This document shows positions 21,871 through 30,652 of a DNA stretch of 64,000 bases, in pieces. Position numbers and translations under genes: made by a program. The notes beneath the pieces were generated by a model that was not told the DNA's origin, did no database searches, and saw only the letters and a program-made list of their open reading frames with translations. The stretch spans positions 26,551,896-26,615,895 of the forward strand of contig NC_067206.1 in assembly GCF_026262505.1 (NCBI RefSeq), written 5' to 3'. Within the stretch, counting starts at the first letter, position 1. Each line of letters begins with the position of its first letter. This stretch comes from Trichomonas vaginalis G3. Taxonomy: Eukaryota > Parabasalia > Trichomonadida > Trichomonadidae.

Positions 21871-22746
21871 ATGTTAGAAAAAAGTTTGCTGACATTGACA
21901 AGAAATTTGAGAATGTTTTTAAACAAGAACAAGAGGAAGTTAGAAAATGCTCAGATAAAGCCTATACATGACAAGTTCTTATTTGCTCAGAATGGTATAA
22001 CAGGTCTAATTGCACCACCTGGGTCGGGTAAGACTTTCACTTATCTTAAAATGGCTGCACAACAACAAGAACTAGATGAGAAGAACCCATTCTATGAGTT
22101 AGTTGTCATTTGTAGTACTTCTGGTCAATTTGACCAAACCGTCAATTCGTTCAAAGATATTATAAAGAAGTCTAAGTTAGTATGTATAAAAGACTCTGAG
22201 TTGTTAGATTGGATAAAGAAGTACCAAAGAAGAGTTTTGAAGTATAATGCTATAAATGAGTATATAAATTCTAAGTTTAAAGACCCTAATGAGGAAATGC
22301 AGAGAATATTAGAGAAGAAACACTTCAGAAACAAACAGAAAGAGATAGAATACATTTCGAAGAAATTGCAATCTTACGATTGGAAGACTTACCCTCATAG
22401 ATGTCTTCTTATCTTAGATGATTTCGCCTCTCATCCTTTGTTAAAGAACAGAGAACAAGACATGTGTCGAATTCTTAAGAAGCTCAGACACTTTAACATC
22501 TCAGTTGTCATTTGTGTACAGACAGCAAAGAGTTTAAGTAAGGATGTTAAAAGAATACTTACTGACATTGTACTTTTCCCCGGATTGTCCGAAGACGATT
22601 TCATGGAACTTATGAAAGAGTCCATGGCAGGTAAGTTTGACAGACATGAACTATGGGAGAAGTACAAAGTCATACAAGACCCTCATACTTCTTTCAGAAT
22701 TCATATCTACGCAAACAAAGTTCAAATTGTAAAAAGTCAAGCGTAA
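21871..22746 (+). CDS. FtsK/HerA-type genome-packaging ATPase
   Basis: A 291-residue P-loop ATPase of the A32-like packaging type found in Polintons and related DNA viruses; it would pump DNA into capsids. Walker A is GLIAPPGSGKTFTY (about residue 48) and Walker B is CLLILDDFASH (about 185), followed by a sensor-like region VVICVQTAKSLSKD. I choose the ATG at 21871 because it follows the element's typical T-rich promoter and an intervening stop region separates it from the divergent gene. Open along its length. Confidence 0.88.
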   Translation: MLEKSLLTLTRNLRMFLNKNKRKLENAQIKPIHDKFLFAQNGITGLIAPPGSGKTFTYLKMAAQQQELDEKNPFYELVVICSTSGQFDQTVNSFKDIIKKSKLVCIKDSELLDWIKKYQRRVLKYNAINEYINSKFKDPNEEMQRILEKKHFRNKQKEIEYISKKLQSYDWKTYPHRCLLILDDFASHPLLKNREQDMCRILKKLRHFNISVVICVQTAKSLSKDVKRILTDIVLFPGLSEDDFMELMKESMAGKFDRHELWEKYKVIQDPHTSFRIHIYANKVQIVKSQA

Positions 22747-22861
22747 AAAATAAAGAGTTCATTTACTCTACTTGTTTGAAGTTGTCAAAATACTCTGTTA
22801 TTTTTCACGATTTTCATACGGAATCTCTTCTCTCAGTTTTTTCGAGGGTAGCAAGCATATG

Positions 22862-22957
22862 AGGAAATTCATGAAATTTGGTCATTTTTCAGCAAAAATA
22901 ATGTTTCGGTGAAGAGGTGAGATTTCACCTGTTTTTTCACCTCTTTTTTCACCTCTT
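22862..22957 (+). repeat. Hairpin module A (GGTGA type), Polinton 1
   Basis: A leader GAAATTTGGTCATTTTTCAG is followed by GGTGAAGAGGTGAG, its inverted form TTTCACCT and two further TTTTTTCACCTC repeats. It is not coding and occurs again at 23041-23140 and, inverted, at 24116-24200. Confidence 0.75.
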
Positions 22958-23040
22958 GAATTTTGTATAAAAGATATGATTTCAGGGATTTTTTTACGAA
23001 GTGTCAAAGTTCTCTTCGTCACTCATAACAGTTATATAAT

Positions 23041-23140
23041 GAAATTTGGTCATTTTACTCAGAATTCAGCAAAAATATAATTGAGGTGAAGAGGTGAGAT
23101 TTCACCCATTTTCTCACCTCTTTTCTCACCTGTTTTTTCA
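23041..23140 (+). repeat. Hairpin module B (GGTGA type), Polinton 1
   Basis: Second copy in the same orientation, ending at the stop of the 304-residue gene. Same leader plus AGGTGAAGAGGTGAG and inverted CACC repeats. Confidence 0.75.
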
Positions 23141-24052
23141 CAAGCGTTTTACATGAATTGTACGATGTATATTTGAAATCCTGAACAATTTCGTAGCTTC
23201 TATTTCTTCTGTCAGTATGTCAAAAGTTTTAACAATACCGAAGGTTTCTTTATATTTCTTCTTGACGTCAGATAGAAGGAAATCTTCTGCTGTTGGATAG
23301 TTTTTGTTCAGAAATTCTAACATGTCCATTTTATCTTCTGCTGGTTTTTCTGCTTCTTTCTTTAAATCTGCATAGTCGTTTCGCATACGTTCTATCTCTT
23401 TGACGGAGTAGTTATATTTCCTAATTGCTGCTTTACATTTAGAACATTGCGGGTTCATTTTTGCGTTATATTCTGAAACCTTACCTGCTAAAACAACTAA
23501 GGCGTCAATTGCTCTCTTCATCTCAAACATAGCGGGTCTTATTTGTTCGTTCCATACTTTGCCTCTTCTATCTTTATCTCTTATCTGCCATACACATTCA
23601 GCAACTAACGAAACAAAGTTGTCGTAGGTCTTAAACTCCCCAGATTTATATATGTCAGAGATGTTCTTATATACCATATCGCAATCTTTGTCCATAACTT
23701 TATGGTTGCAATGAAATCCTAGAAACTCATAGTTTACCTTTCGTATGAACTTCTTTATTTCTACTGAGTCAGTTGCTTTGACTTCTATTTCATCGAATTC
23801 AGGAATAGTGAGCTTTTGCTGCTGAATTTCAGGCAATTTGGGTAAATGGTCAATAATGTCCTGCATTTCATAAAGATACTGTTCATTTTCTTCATCTTTC
23901 GCACAACAGTCTAAATTACATGTTAAAAGTTCTTGCTTTATCTTCTGGATTTCTGTTTCGAAAGTATATGAAGAAGGAATGAAGCTTTTCATCTCTACTA
24001 ACATTGAAGTTGGGTTCATGACTAACGAGTTTGGTGCTGTTGTTGCTAACAT
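23138..24052 (-). CDS. Unknown Polinton protein with Cys pair (304 aa)
   Basis: Open frame starting MLATTAPNSLVMNPTSM. It is mainly helical, with a CSKCKA pair near residue 203 and a conserved KKKYKETFGIVKTFDIL near the C-terminus. No family recognised. It is flanked by inverted hairpin modules, and a related but broken region occurs in element 2 (51694-52590), also flanked by such modules. The upstream TTGTAAGAACATG resembles the leader of the KilA-N genes of element 2. Confidence 0.65.
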   Translation of the reverse strand: MLATTAPNSLVMNPTSMLVEMKSFIPSSYTFETEIQKIKQELLTCNLDCCAKDEENEQYLYEMQDIIDHLPKLPEIQQQKLTIPEFDEIEVKATDSVEIKKFIRKVNYEFLGFHCNHKVMDKDCDMVYKNISDIYKSGEFKTYDNFVSLVAECVWQIRDKDRRGKVWNEQIRPAMFEMKRAIDALVVLAGKVSEYNAKMNPQCSKCKAAIRKYNYSVKEIERMRNDYADLKKEAEKPAEDKMDMLEFLNKNYPTAEDFLLSDVKKKYKETFGIVKTFDILTEEIEATKLFRISNIHRTIHVKRL

Positions 24053-24115
24053 GTTCTTACAATAAAAATAAAAAATATTTTTTTAAAAAAACTAACTTTA
24101 TTTTTTCTATCTTAA

Positions 24116-24200
24116 GGAAATTCATGAAAATTCAACGGGTGAGAAAAGAGGTGAGAAAAGAGGTGAGATTTCACCTCTTCACCTAAAATATATTTTTGCT
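24116..24200 (-). repeat. Hairpin module C (GGTGA type), inverted
   Basis: Inverted counterpart of modules A and B: GGGTGAGAAAAGAGGTGAG repeats, then TTTCACCTCTTCACCTAAAA. With A/B it brackets the 304-residue gene. Confidence 0.75.
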
Positions 24201-24220
24201 GAAAAAGTGTCATTTTTTTC

Positions 24221-24415
24221 ATGTCAGAAGACTCGAAGGTGCAACACTTCCAAAATACCGACGAACTCAGAAGAGCAGCATGGCAGTATGTTCTTGACAA
24301 CTTCTATGAGTTCTCCAGGTACACCTTGGAAAATGCTGAAGAACTCCGACACAGAGAATTTGGAGAAATTGCGCTCCAATACTACCTTGACAAACAAAGG
24401 GTAAACAAAGGGTAA
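24221..24415 (+). CDS. Small unknown Polinton protein (64 aa)
   Basis: Starts MSEDSKVQHFQNTDELRRA; acidic and helical. A host-like initiator GTCATTTTTTTC lies immediately upstream of the ATG. The end of the frame lies in an 11-bp direct repeat. Family unknown. Confidence 0.5.
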   Translation: MSEDSKVQHFQNTDELRRAAWQYVLDNFYEFSRYTLENAEELRHREFGEIALQYYLDKQRVNKG

Positions 24416-24426
24416 ACAAAGGGTAA
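24394..24426 (+). repeat. 11-bp direct repeat, three copies
   Basis: ACAAAGGGTAA three times, covering the end of the 64-residue frame. Confidence 0.8.
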
Positions 24427-24466
24427 AATAAGACTAAAAACTTAACGTTTAAAAAGTGACATTTTT

Positions 24467-24667
24467 ATGAGCTCCGAGTCACCGAGAAAACTTGGTCAGA
24501 TGTTAGCAGCTTACTTCCCTGAGGAGGATGGAAGCGTTACATACGTAAGGTTCAAAAACAACGAACCTGGAATTGCGTACCAAATTCGCAATTACATGAC
24601 CATGGAAGAGTACGAAAGGTTCCTACAAGAGAAACCAGCTCTAAACAACTCAGAAAAGAAAGAATAA
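24467..24667 (+). CDS. Small unknown Polinton protein (66 aa)
   Basis: Starts MSSESPRKLGQMLAAYF, with a short AAAAAGTGACATTTTT leader like its neighbours. Convergent with the 192-residue gene. Family unknown. Confidence 0.5.
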   Translation: MSSESPRKLGQMLAAYFPEEDGSVTYVRFKNNEPGIAYQIRNYMTMEEYERFLQEKPALNNSEKKE

Positions 24668-24695
24668 AAAGTTTAACTCGTAATTGTTTATTTTT

Positions 24696-25274
24696 TTACT
24701 TGTATGGGCAAGCTGCAAGAATGAAGTCGACTATCTCAGTCTTTGTTTTGACGAGCTGGACGGCTCTTGCGAGTACGTCTGTTTTGCGGTCTCCAGCTGG
24801 TGTCTGACCTTCGTAATTGCGCATGTTCTTGAGAGCTCCAACTGTAAATGGTTGTAGGATGAAGAGTCTCTCAGACTGCTTGAGGTAGTCTTCACGGTCA
24901 CGAACCGAATCTGTGGTACGAGTCGAATCGGTCGATTTGAGGGAAGAGACTGAAAGCCTGTCTTCTTCCATTGGGGTAGTAGCATACTCTTTGCGTAAGC
25001 GGTTCAGACCTTCCTCGAACTCTTGGTCTCTCTTGGATTGAGATTGGAATTGTGGGGCAGGGTTTTGCATAAACATCCAAGGGTTGGGGAAGTAAGGCAT
25101 AGGCTGAGGAGGAGGGTAGTTCGGGAAGCCTTGTGGTAGGTAGTAACCTTGAGGTGGAAATTGGTAGTAATTTGGTGGAGGGACTTGCTGGAACTGAGGT
25201 TGCTGAGGTGCAGGGGCTGGTGCTTTAGGTTCCTCTGGTTTGGGAATGGGCTCGGTTGGTGGTACGTCGGACAT
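24696..25274 (-). CDS. Pro/Gln/Tyr-rich Polinton protein (192 aa)
   Basis: I start at the ATG at 25274 (MSDVPPTEPIPKPEEPKAP) because the open frame upstream runs only through the 22-bp iterons. The first 80 residues are Pro/Gln/Tyr-rich and probably unstructured; the rest is helical, with charged repeats and an S/T/D/R stretch. It is divergent from the 129-residue gene across the iteron array. Only its N-terminal coding sequence is recognisable in element 2. Function unknown. Confidence 0.55.
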   Translation of the reverse strand: MSDVPPTEPIPKPEEPKAPAPAPQQPQFQQVPPPNYYQFPPQGYYLPQGFPNYPPPQPMPYFPNPWMFMQNPAPQFQSQSKRDQEFEEGLNRLRKEYATTPMEEDRLSVSSLKSTDSTRTTDSVRDREDYLKQSERLFILQPFTVGALKNMRNYEGQTPAGDRKTDVLARAVQLVKTKTEIVDFILAACPYK

Positions 25275-25291
25275 CTGTTTGTGGCTTAACC

Positions 25292-25542
25292 GTCGGAAGG
25301 AAAAACCTTTCCTGTCGGAAGGAAAAACCTTTCCTGTCGGAAGGAAAAACCTTTCCTGTCGGAAGGAAAAACCTTTCCTGTCGGAAGGAAAAACTTTTTC
25401 TGAAGTTCGACCAAAAGTTCTCAATTTTCGAAAATTTGAATGGTTTACGGACGGACAACTGGAAGAGTCCTTCCTGTCGTCGGGAAAATTTTTTCCAGTT
25501 GTCGGGAAAATATTTTCCTGTCGGATGGAAGGACTCGGAATA
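25292..25542. repeat. 22-bp iteron array around a palindrome, Polinton 1
   Basis: Left arm: 22-bp units starting GTCGGAAGG and ending CCTTTCCT at 25292, 25314, 25336 and 25358, and a partial one at 25380. Centre: TTCTCAATTTTCGAAAATTTG (palindromic core AATTTTCGAAAATT) at about 25417-25436. Right arm: related units at 25476 and 25498, and a partial unit at 25520. The layout resembles an origin or a partition/regulatory site. Element 2 has a matching array. Confidence 0.85.
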
Positions 25543-25914
25543 CCAGAAGGATTTGACGAGGCAATTTACCTTATAGAGATAAATGAAGTTGTTAAGCAGT
25601 ACTTGCGCAGGGTAATGAAGCCCAAGGTCAAGTTCACCACTATTTCTGGAAGGTCTACACTTCAGCTCGAGACTTCGACTGGAATTCCAATTCAAATACC
25701 AGACGGGACAGCCTACGATGGCATAAAGGACGCCAAAAGAGAAGCTCTTGTTAAGTTCCTAAACAAACGTCCTTGGATAAAAATACCAAACAAGGAGAAC
25801 CCCCTACCCCATATGAAATTGGCAATTCAGTCTCTCCTTCACTTCTCGGGTCAGCCGTTCTACATAACCTGTGAAGGCGACATCCAACCAGTTCAGTCAA
25901 CCTTAACGTTTTGA
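25525..25914 (+). CDS. Unknown Polinton protein (129 aa)
   Basis: Starts MEGLGIPEGFDEAIYLIEIN. The ATG lies inside the last partial iteron unit, so expression and the array are physically linked. Mixed alpha/beta sequence; family unknown. Only the first codons are recognisable in element 2. Confidence 0.5.
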   Translation: MEGLGIPEGFDEAIYLIEINEVVKQYLRRVMKPKVKFTTISGRSTLQLETSTGIPIQIPDGTAYDGIKDAKREALVKFLNKRPWIKIPNKENPLPHMKLAIQSLLHFSGQPFYITCEGDIQPVQSTLTF

Positions 25915-25941
25915 GTAAAAACATTTTTTTTCATTTTTTGA

Positions 25942-26526
25942 ATGAAGCAAGTTAAATTCGTCCCACACCAATCTCAATGGACCGATGAAGAGTTTCAAGC
26001 CATGGTTGAAGGCGTTGAGAACGACATAGACGGCGAACTTGAAGGAGCTCAAATCACAATTGCAACCAAAATTGCAGGAGTCAAGGAACAGATAGCTCCA
26101 CTTAAAGCTACCAAAGCTACTCTTGACCTCATGGATAGTTACCGTTTAGATGTCAAGAGTGGAATAAGACATTTAAAATTAAAACTTCTAAACTACGAAG
26201 CTATACTCCAAAAGTTAGCAGAAATGAGAAGACTTTACCAGAGCTACTTACATGTAAGGGACTTACCTTCAAGCAGTCCGACCAAAGATGAATTTTCTGA
26301 CATTGTCCCAATTTTGTCCGAAAGTCAGCTCAGATGTTTCGAACTGCTCCCAACATATCCGGAATATGAACGTTTGCCTGAACTCTTCCGCAATCTCAAA
26401 AAACGTTTTTTGGTTCTCATGTTCGAAACTTTTATCGGAAGAGACAACAAACGTTCAGAAGAAGAACAAGATATTATTTTAAACTTGTTGTATGACTTAA
26501 CCGTCATAACAAGCTTTTTGAAGTAA
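25942..26526 (+). CDS. Unknown helical Polinton protein (194 aa)
   Basis: Starts MKQVKFVPHQSQWTDEEF. Long amphipathic helices without a known motif. An initiator-like TTTCATTTTTTGA directly precedes the ATG. No counterpart in element 2. Confidence 0.5.
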   Translation: MKQVKFVPHQSQWTDEEFQAMVEGVENDIDGELEGAQITIATKIAGVKEQIAPLKATKATLDLMDSYRLDVKSGIRHLKLKLLNYEAILQKLAEMRRLYQSYLHVRDLPSSSPTKDEFSDIVPILSESQLRCFELLPTYPEYERLPELFRNLKKRFLVLMFETFIGRDNKRSEEEQDIILNLLYDLTVITSFLK

Positions 26527-26558
26527 AACCGTCATTCTCAAACCACTTCATTTTTTCG

Positions 26559-27254
26559 ATGTCCGAACAAGCACCGAAGCCAAACTCAATGGAAGATGTC
26601 CTTTCAATGTTGCCAGACAAGCGCCCAGTTCAAATTCAAATTTTGAATTTGAAAGCTCATCTGACAAACACCGTTAAGACTCTCCAAAGTAGTCTTATGG
26701 AAGAGATGACCAAGCTCAAAGCCGATGTCCTCATGAACCAAGCTTCCAATGAGAAATGCCTGAATGATTTGACGGAAACCTTGCGCATTTACGCGAGAGA
26801 GAACCGAGACCTTGCCAGACTCATCTACCGTTTCTTCGAAGAGATAGACGCCATCTGGAAGGTACTCGGAAAGGACAGAACATGCAACACCGTACTTCGT
26901 GAGTACCAAATTGAAGAAGGAGTTTTCGAGGAAGAAGAGAAACACGAAGAAGAAGAGGAAGAAGAAGAGAAACACGAAGAAAAGGAAGTTTGGGCAACCC
27001 TTGTTGCCGATGACACTTACGAAATTTCCCAACCCTACCCATACCAAATCCGCAACAGGGGGACCGGCAAGGTTCTTACCCCAGTCCTCAACAACTTGGG
27101 ACACTTGACCCTTACCCTTCGGAATTACGGTACAATTTCCATGGGAAGGCTTGTCGGTATGCAATGGGTTCCAAATCCAAACAAGAAGACGAGGGTCAGA
27201 CACATTGACGGTGACAAGCTCAACAACCGTAAGGAGAACCTCGAGTGGTTCTAA
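26559..27254 (+). CDS. Coiled-coil/HNH nuclease fusion (231 aa)
   Basis: N-terminal 120 residues are helical (coiled-coil-like), followed by a Glu/Lys-rich linker (EEEKHEEEEEEEEKHEEK) and a C-terminal region with an HNH_3-type core, RVRHIDGDKLNNRKENLEW, as in NUMOD4/HNH homing nucleases. TCATTTTTTCG stands just before the ATG, a host-like initiator with a leader of about 9 nt. It is a different lineage from the free-standing HNH gene of the core. Confidence 0.7.
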   Translation: MSEQAPKPNSMEDVLSMLPDKRPVQIQILNLKAHLTNTVKTLQSSLMEEMTKLKADVLMNQASNEKCLNDLTETLRIYARENRDLARLIYRFFEEIDAIWKVLGKDRTCNTVLREYQIEEGVFEEEEKHEEEEEEEEKHEEKEVWATLVADDTYEISQPYPYQIRNRGTGKVLTPVLNNLGHLTLTLRNYGTISMGRLVGMQWVPNPNKKTRVRHIDGDKLNNRKENLEWF

Positions 27255-27304
27255 GAGTAAAAAAAATTTTATTTTAGGGGGAAACCCCGAGTAAATTTAA
27301 GTTT

Positions 27305-27580
27305 TTAGTTGCGTAAGCGGCTTAAATTAAGGATAATTTGGACAAGTAGTTCCTGACCTCTGAATTGGACTCTTTCGTCATCCCAGTTGCGTAGGAGGTC
27401 GTCCCAGAGGAGTTGGTAGAATTGCCAATCCAAGGACGATTTGTCCTCCCAGGCATTGAGGATGTACTGCTCGTAGAGTTTCATGACCTCTGCCTTGCAC
27501 CAGACACCCTCTCCCTTGGAACGTAAGGCTTCTTCGAAGTGCTCGAATGCGATTGGCTGCTTGACCATCCGAAATGACAC
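27305..27580 (-). CDS. Unknown Polinton protein (91 aa)
   Basis: Starts MSFRMVKQPIAFEHFEEAL; Trp-rich and helical (WEDKSSLDWQFYQLLWDDLL). GTGTCATTTCGG lies directly upstream. Family unknown; absent from element 2. Confidence 0.5.
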   Translation of the reverse strand: MSFRMVKQPIAFEHFEEALRSKGEGVWCKAEVMKLYEQYILNAWEDKSSLDWQFYQLLWDDLLRNWDDERVQFRGQELLVQIILNLSRLRN

Positions 27581-27707
27581 TTTTTGTCCGTTTGGTCAAT
27601 GTTCGTGTCTCGTGCCATAGTCGACGAAAATACAGACAAACAGGTTATATATGAGTTTGAGACCAAGAATTCCCCACATTTAAATTCAAATTCGAATAAA
27701 AATTTTT

Positions 27708-29858
27708 TTACTTCATGCAATGTTTTATTTCTGTGCCGTCTTCAAGTATACCCCAATACTTACGCTTGGAGAGGACATGAACTTCGGTGAAAATTTTGTC
27801 CAATTTGAATTGACCCATCTTTTCACCGACTAAACCCATTTCAATGAGTTTGTTATAGCCTTCTTCGTTCGTCATGAGTGCGTCAATGTTCTCATAGTAA
27901 ACCACAACTTTGGATTTGACTTCGGAGAAGAATTTGTTGTAGTTGTCAAGGACTGCCTTTGCGAACTGAGGGTAAGACCAATGTTCGACAATAGGTTTTA
28001 ATGTGGTTACTAAGCCATTTTGACCTTGAGTGAATTCGTACTTCAAAACAAAAGGAGAAAACCTTTCAACAAAGTTGTCGACCTTCTCATAATGTTTACT
28101 CTTCATCTCTTGAGGTTTCTTAATGGAATATCCCCATGTCGAATTCATAAGCAATTTGAGTGTCATTGCAAGTTTGGGGTTTGAAGCTTTCCTAATATCA
28201 TACAGTTGTTGTATGACTTTTCCAACTGTATAGTTCCTTCCCGGGAACTCACCATCTTCGTTTGGAATTCCAGTTGGAATATATTGGACAAACCTCATGT
28301 ACGCAGCGTTAAGGTCAACATAGTATATCTTTTCGTTTGAGTCGAACTTGTCGCATCCAATCGGTCCAGTTCGTGGAAATTCAAGTGAGTCTCTTATCTT
28401 CTGAGAAACTTCTCCTGTTATCTCATAAACATCGTCGAAGCAACCTGTTTCATATAAAACCTTCTGACCTAACTCAGATGCTCTCCAATACAATTTGACG
28501 TCAATTGGATGTCTCAATGGAAGTTTGTTTATAGCATCTTGAAGTTCTTGCAACCTCATTGGAAGTTCTTCTGGTTCAGGTTGGTATCCGAACAATCCAA
28601 CTCCTTTTGGAAGCTGTGTACTTCTTTTGTGCTAGAACTTTGTCTGGAACGACTTTTGGTCCTAACAATGAAAAGTTTGTTTCGTCTTTTGGTACAAAAG
28701 TTTCTGTCAGCTTGTCATCTGGAATTGGTTCCAACAAACCTTTCTCGAAAAGAATGTTAACAGCTCTGACAATGTTGCACTTACCTTTTCCGAACAATGG
28801 GTTTGTAAGACTTTCGTTCAACATGAAGTGGTTGTGGACAATTGCAATCTTCAACCATGGTAAATTGAACTCAACAACATAGTCGTCATGTGAAGAACCT
28901 TTAGCTGTAGGTATGTTGACTCGGATATTGACATTTGCCAACGGTGCAATTTTTGCCAATTGACCTCTGAGAATGTACCTTGTCTTCACACATGACTCAA
29001 GTACTTCATCTTCTCTTCTGTAACAAGACCAGAGTTCCTGAGACATGTAAGAATGCAAGGTTCATTGACAATTGTTTCAATTGAATTGTAAATTCCATAC
29101 CTTGTCAAGTCAATGTCAGACTTATTTATGAACGGGAAGTATCCAGCATGTTGTCTGACTGCTTGAGGGTTAGGTTGGTACCATTCGAACTTGACACTTG
29201 CAATTCCTTCAATTGCATTTAAGATGTCTGAGTCGGAGTCAAACATTTGTTCTCTCTTTGTAGTCTTGAAAGCGTCAAGAAGTTGTGCGGCTGTTGTGAC
29301 ATTGCCATGTGCATAGTAAATGTGACCATCCAAATCTGTTATGGTCAATCTGAGATTGTATCCTTTCTTATTTCCGTCTTGTATGGCAGCAAGTACACCC
29401 ATGAAGCCTTCTTTGTTCTTTCCTTCGTCAAAGTTTACTGTAAAGGTTCGACCAGATGTAATTTGACTTCTAACCTCGCGATACTTCTCATATGCATATC
29501 TTGTTCTTTCCATGGGAGCATGTGCGTCTTCACCTTTTCCTTTTTTCCTTCTCAAAGGATGCAATTGTTCGTCATGTTTCCAGTAGAATCTGGCAAAGCC
29601 GTCGTGTCCTTCAACTTGAGGTTCACTAACATCGAAAGGCATGTCCATAAGACGTTCTTCTTCTAACCTCTCTAGTCTGTTTGGATAATTTGCGCGTGCT
29701 GTTTCCAAGTCCATTTCGTAGCGAAGACCAGACAGTTTGTCATAGACTTTTATGGGTCTTCCCTTCCTATATTTAAAATTCTTCGAAACTCTCCAACCAT
29801 ATCTTTGCAACTCTGCTTTTATTCTAGCAGACTTTCTATCCATTCTATATGGGGGCAT
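27708..29858 (-). pseudogene. Protein-primed-type family B DNA polymerase, element 1 copy
   Basis: PolB signatures are visible in order: motif A-like YYVDLNAAYM, motif B-like KLLMNSTWGYS, and a motif C-like region VVYYENIDALM. The N-terminal 240 residues (MDRKSARIKAELQRYGW onward) are specific to these elements. In Polintons this enzyme copies the element, primed by a terminal protein. Broken in this copy. Confidence 0.75.
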
Positions 29859-29888
29859 TTTTATAAAAATAAAAAAATGTTTTTTTCT

Positions 29889-30473
29889 TTACTTTACATA
29901 ACCGCCTGCTGCCATAAGTCTTTGACGCCAACCCATACCAGCTAATGAAGGTTGACTTGGTTTAGTTTGGAAACTAAACTTTGGTTTTGGTTTATCTTCA
30001 GTTTTTGGTTTTTCTTCTTCTATCGGTTTTTCGTCACTTTTCGGTTCCTCTGACTTTACTTCACTTGCAGGAACAGTTGTGTCGTCAACATCTTCATAAA
30101 TATCATATGCCATTTGTTTTTGTTTTCCTTTCAACTTTTTGTGTTTGTTGTAAAGTTTAGAATATTTCGACTCTAAGTCAATGAGATGTTCTATAATGAA
30201 CTGTTGGTCAGTGAAGTAAACTTTTCCATCTGTTGTCTCGAAAGCTCCTTCAGACTTCAATATTTTATTTGTGAGAGTCTGTTTCTTTTTTGAGATACTA
30301 GCCGTTCCATTTCTATGAAAAGTGACTTTGTAGTTAGGGTTTGTATTTCCAGACCTGGCACTTTCTATTATTGAATTTTTCTCTTCATCTGTAAGTTCTT
30401 TGACAGGTTTTGACAATGGTTCTGAACTTTTTGTTTGTGGTGTCAAATCTACCGTTTCAACTTCTTCGGTCAT
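29889..30473 (-). CDS. Unknown Polinton protein (194 aa)
   Basis: Acidic/Pro/Lys-rich protein starting MTEEVETVDLTPQTKSS, with a short folded-looking centre (NYKVTFHRNGTASISKK) and a low-complexity C-terminal half ending GMGWRQRL-AGGYVK. Nearly identical to 55358-55942. Function unknown; possibly a virion accessory protein. Confidence 0.65.
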   Translation of the reverse strand: MTEEVETVDLTPQTKSSEPLSKPVKELTDEEKNSIIESARSGNTNPNYKVTFHRNGTASISKKKQTLTNKILKSEGAFETTDGKVYFTDQQFIIEHLIDLESKYSKLYNKHKKLKGKQKQMAYDIYEDVDDTTVPASEVKSEEPKSDEKPIEEEKPKTEDKPKPKFSFQTKPSQPSLAGMGWRQRLMAAGGYVK

Positions 30474-30492
30474 TTCATCTCAGTAAAAAATT

Positions 30493-30646
30493 TTAGTTTG
30501 GTTTGTTTTCAACTGGTTGTTTAGGTTTTTTAAGTCGGTCTAAAACTTCTGAGGTATAGGAAGAACTTGACAAACACGTGGTTGTGTAACTGCTGGAAGC
30601 CGACAAATCCATCTTGACCCATTTGTCTCAATGCTGTATTGTTCAT
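30493..30646 (-). pseudogene. Short Polinton gene, element 1 copy
   Basis: Homologue of the open 51-residue frame at 55962-56117 (MNNTALRQMG...). It shares the same TTTTTTACTGAGATGAAATG leader. Broken in this copy. Confidence 0.4.
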
Positions 30647-30652
30647 TTCATC

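Noticed and set aside
23041-23140. Bacterial-style terminators formed by the GGTGA hairpins
   Set aside because: No T run follows them consistently and similar modules occur at both ends of genes and in both orientations.
24702-24720. 17-bp identity (TATGGGCAAGCTGCAAG) with the hairpin near 725-741
   Set aside because: The copy at 24,702 is the coding end of the 192-aa gene (AACPYK) and lacks the hairpin; chance is a sufficient explanation.
25292-25400. Regular short repeats that could suggest a CRISPR array
   Set aside because: Units are contiguous without unique spacers, the genome is eukaryotic and no Cas gene is present.
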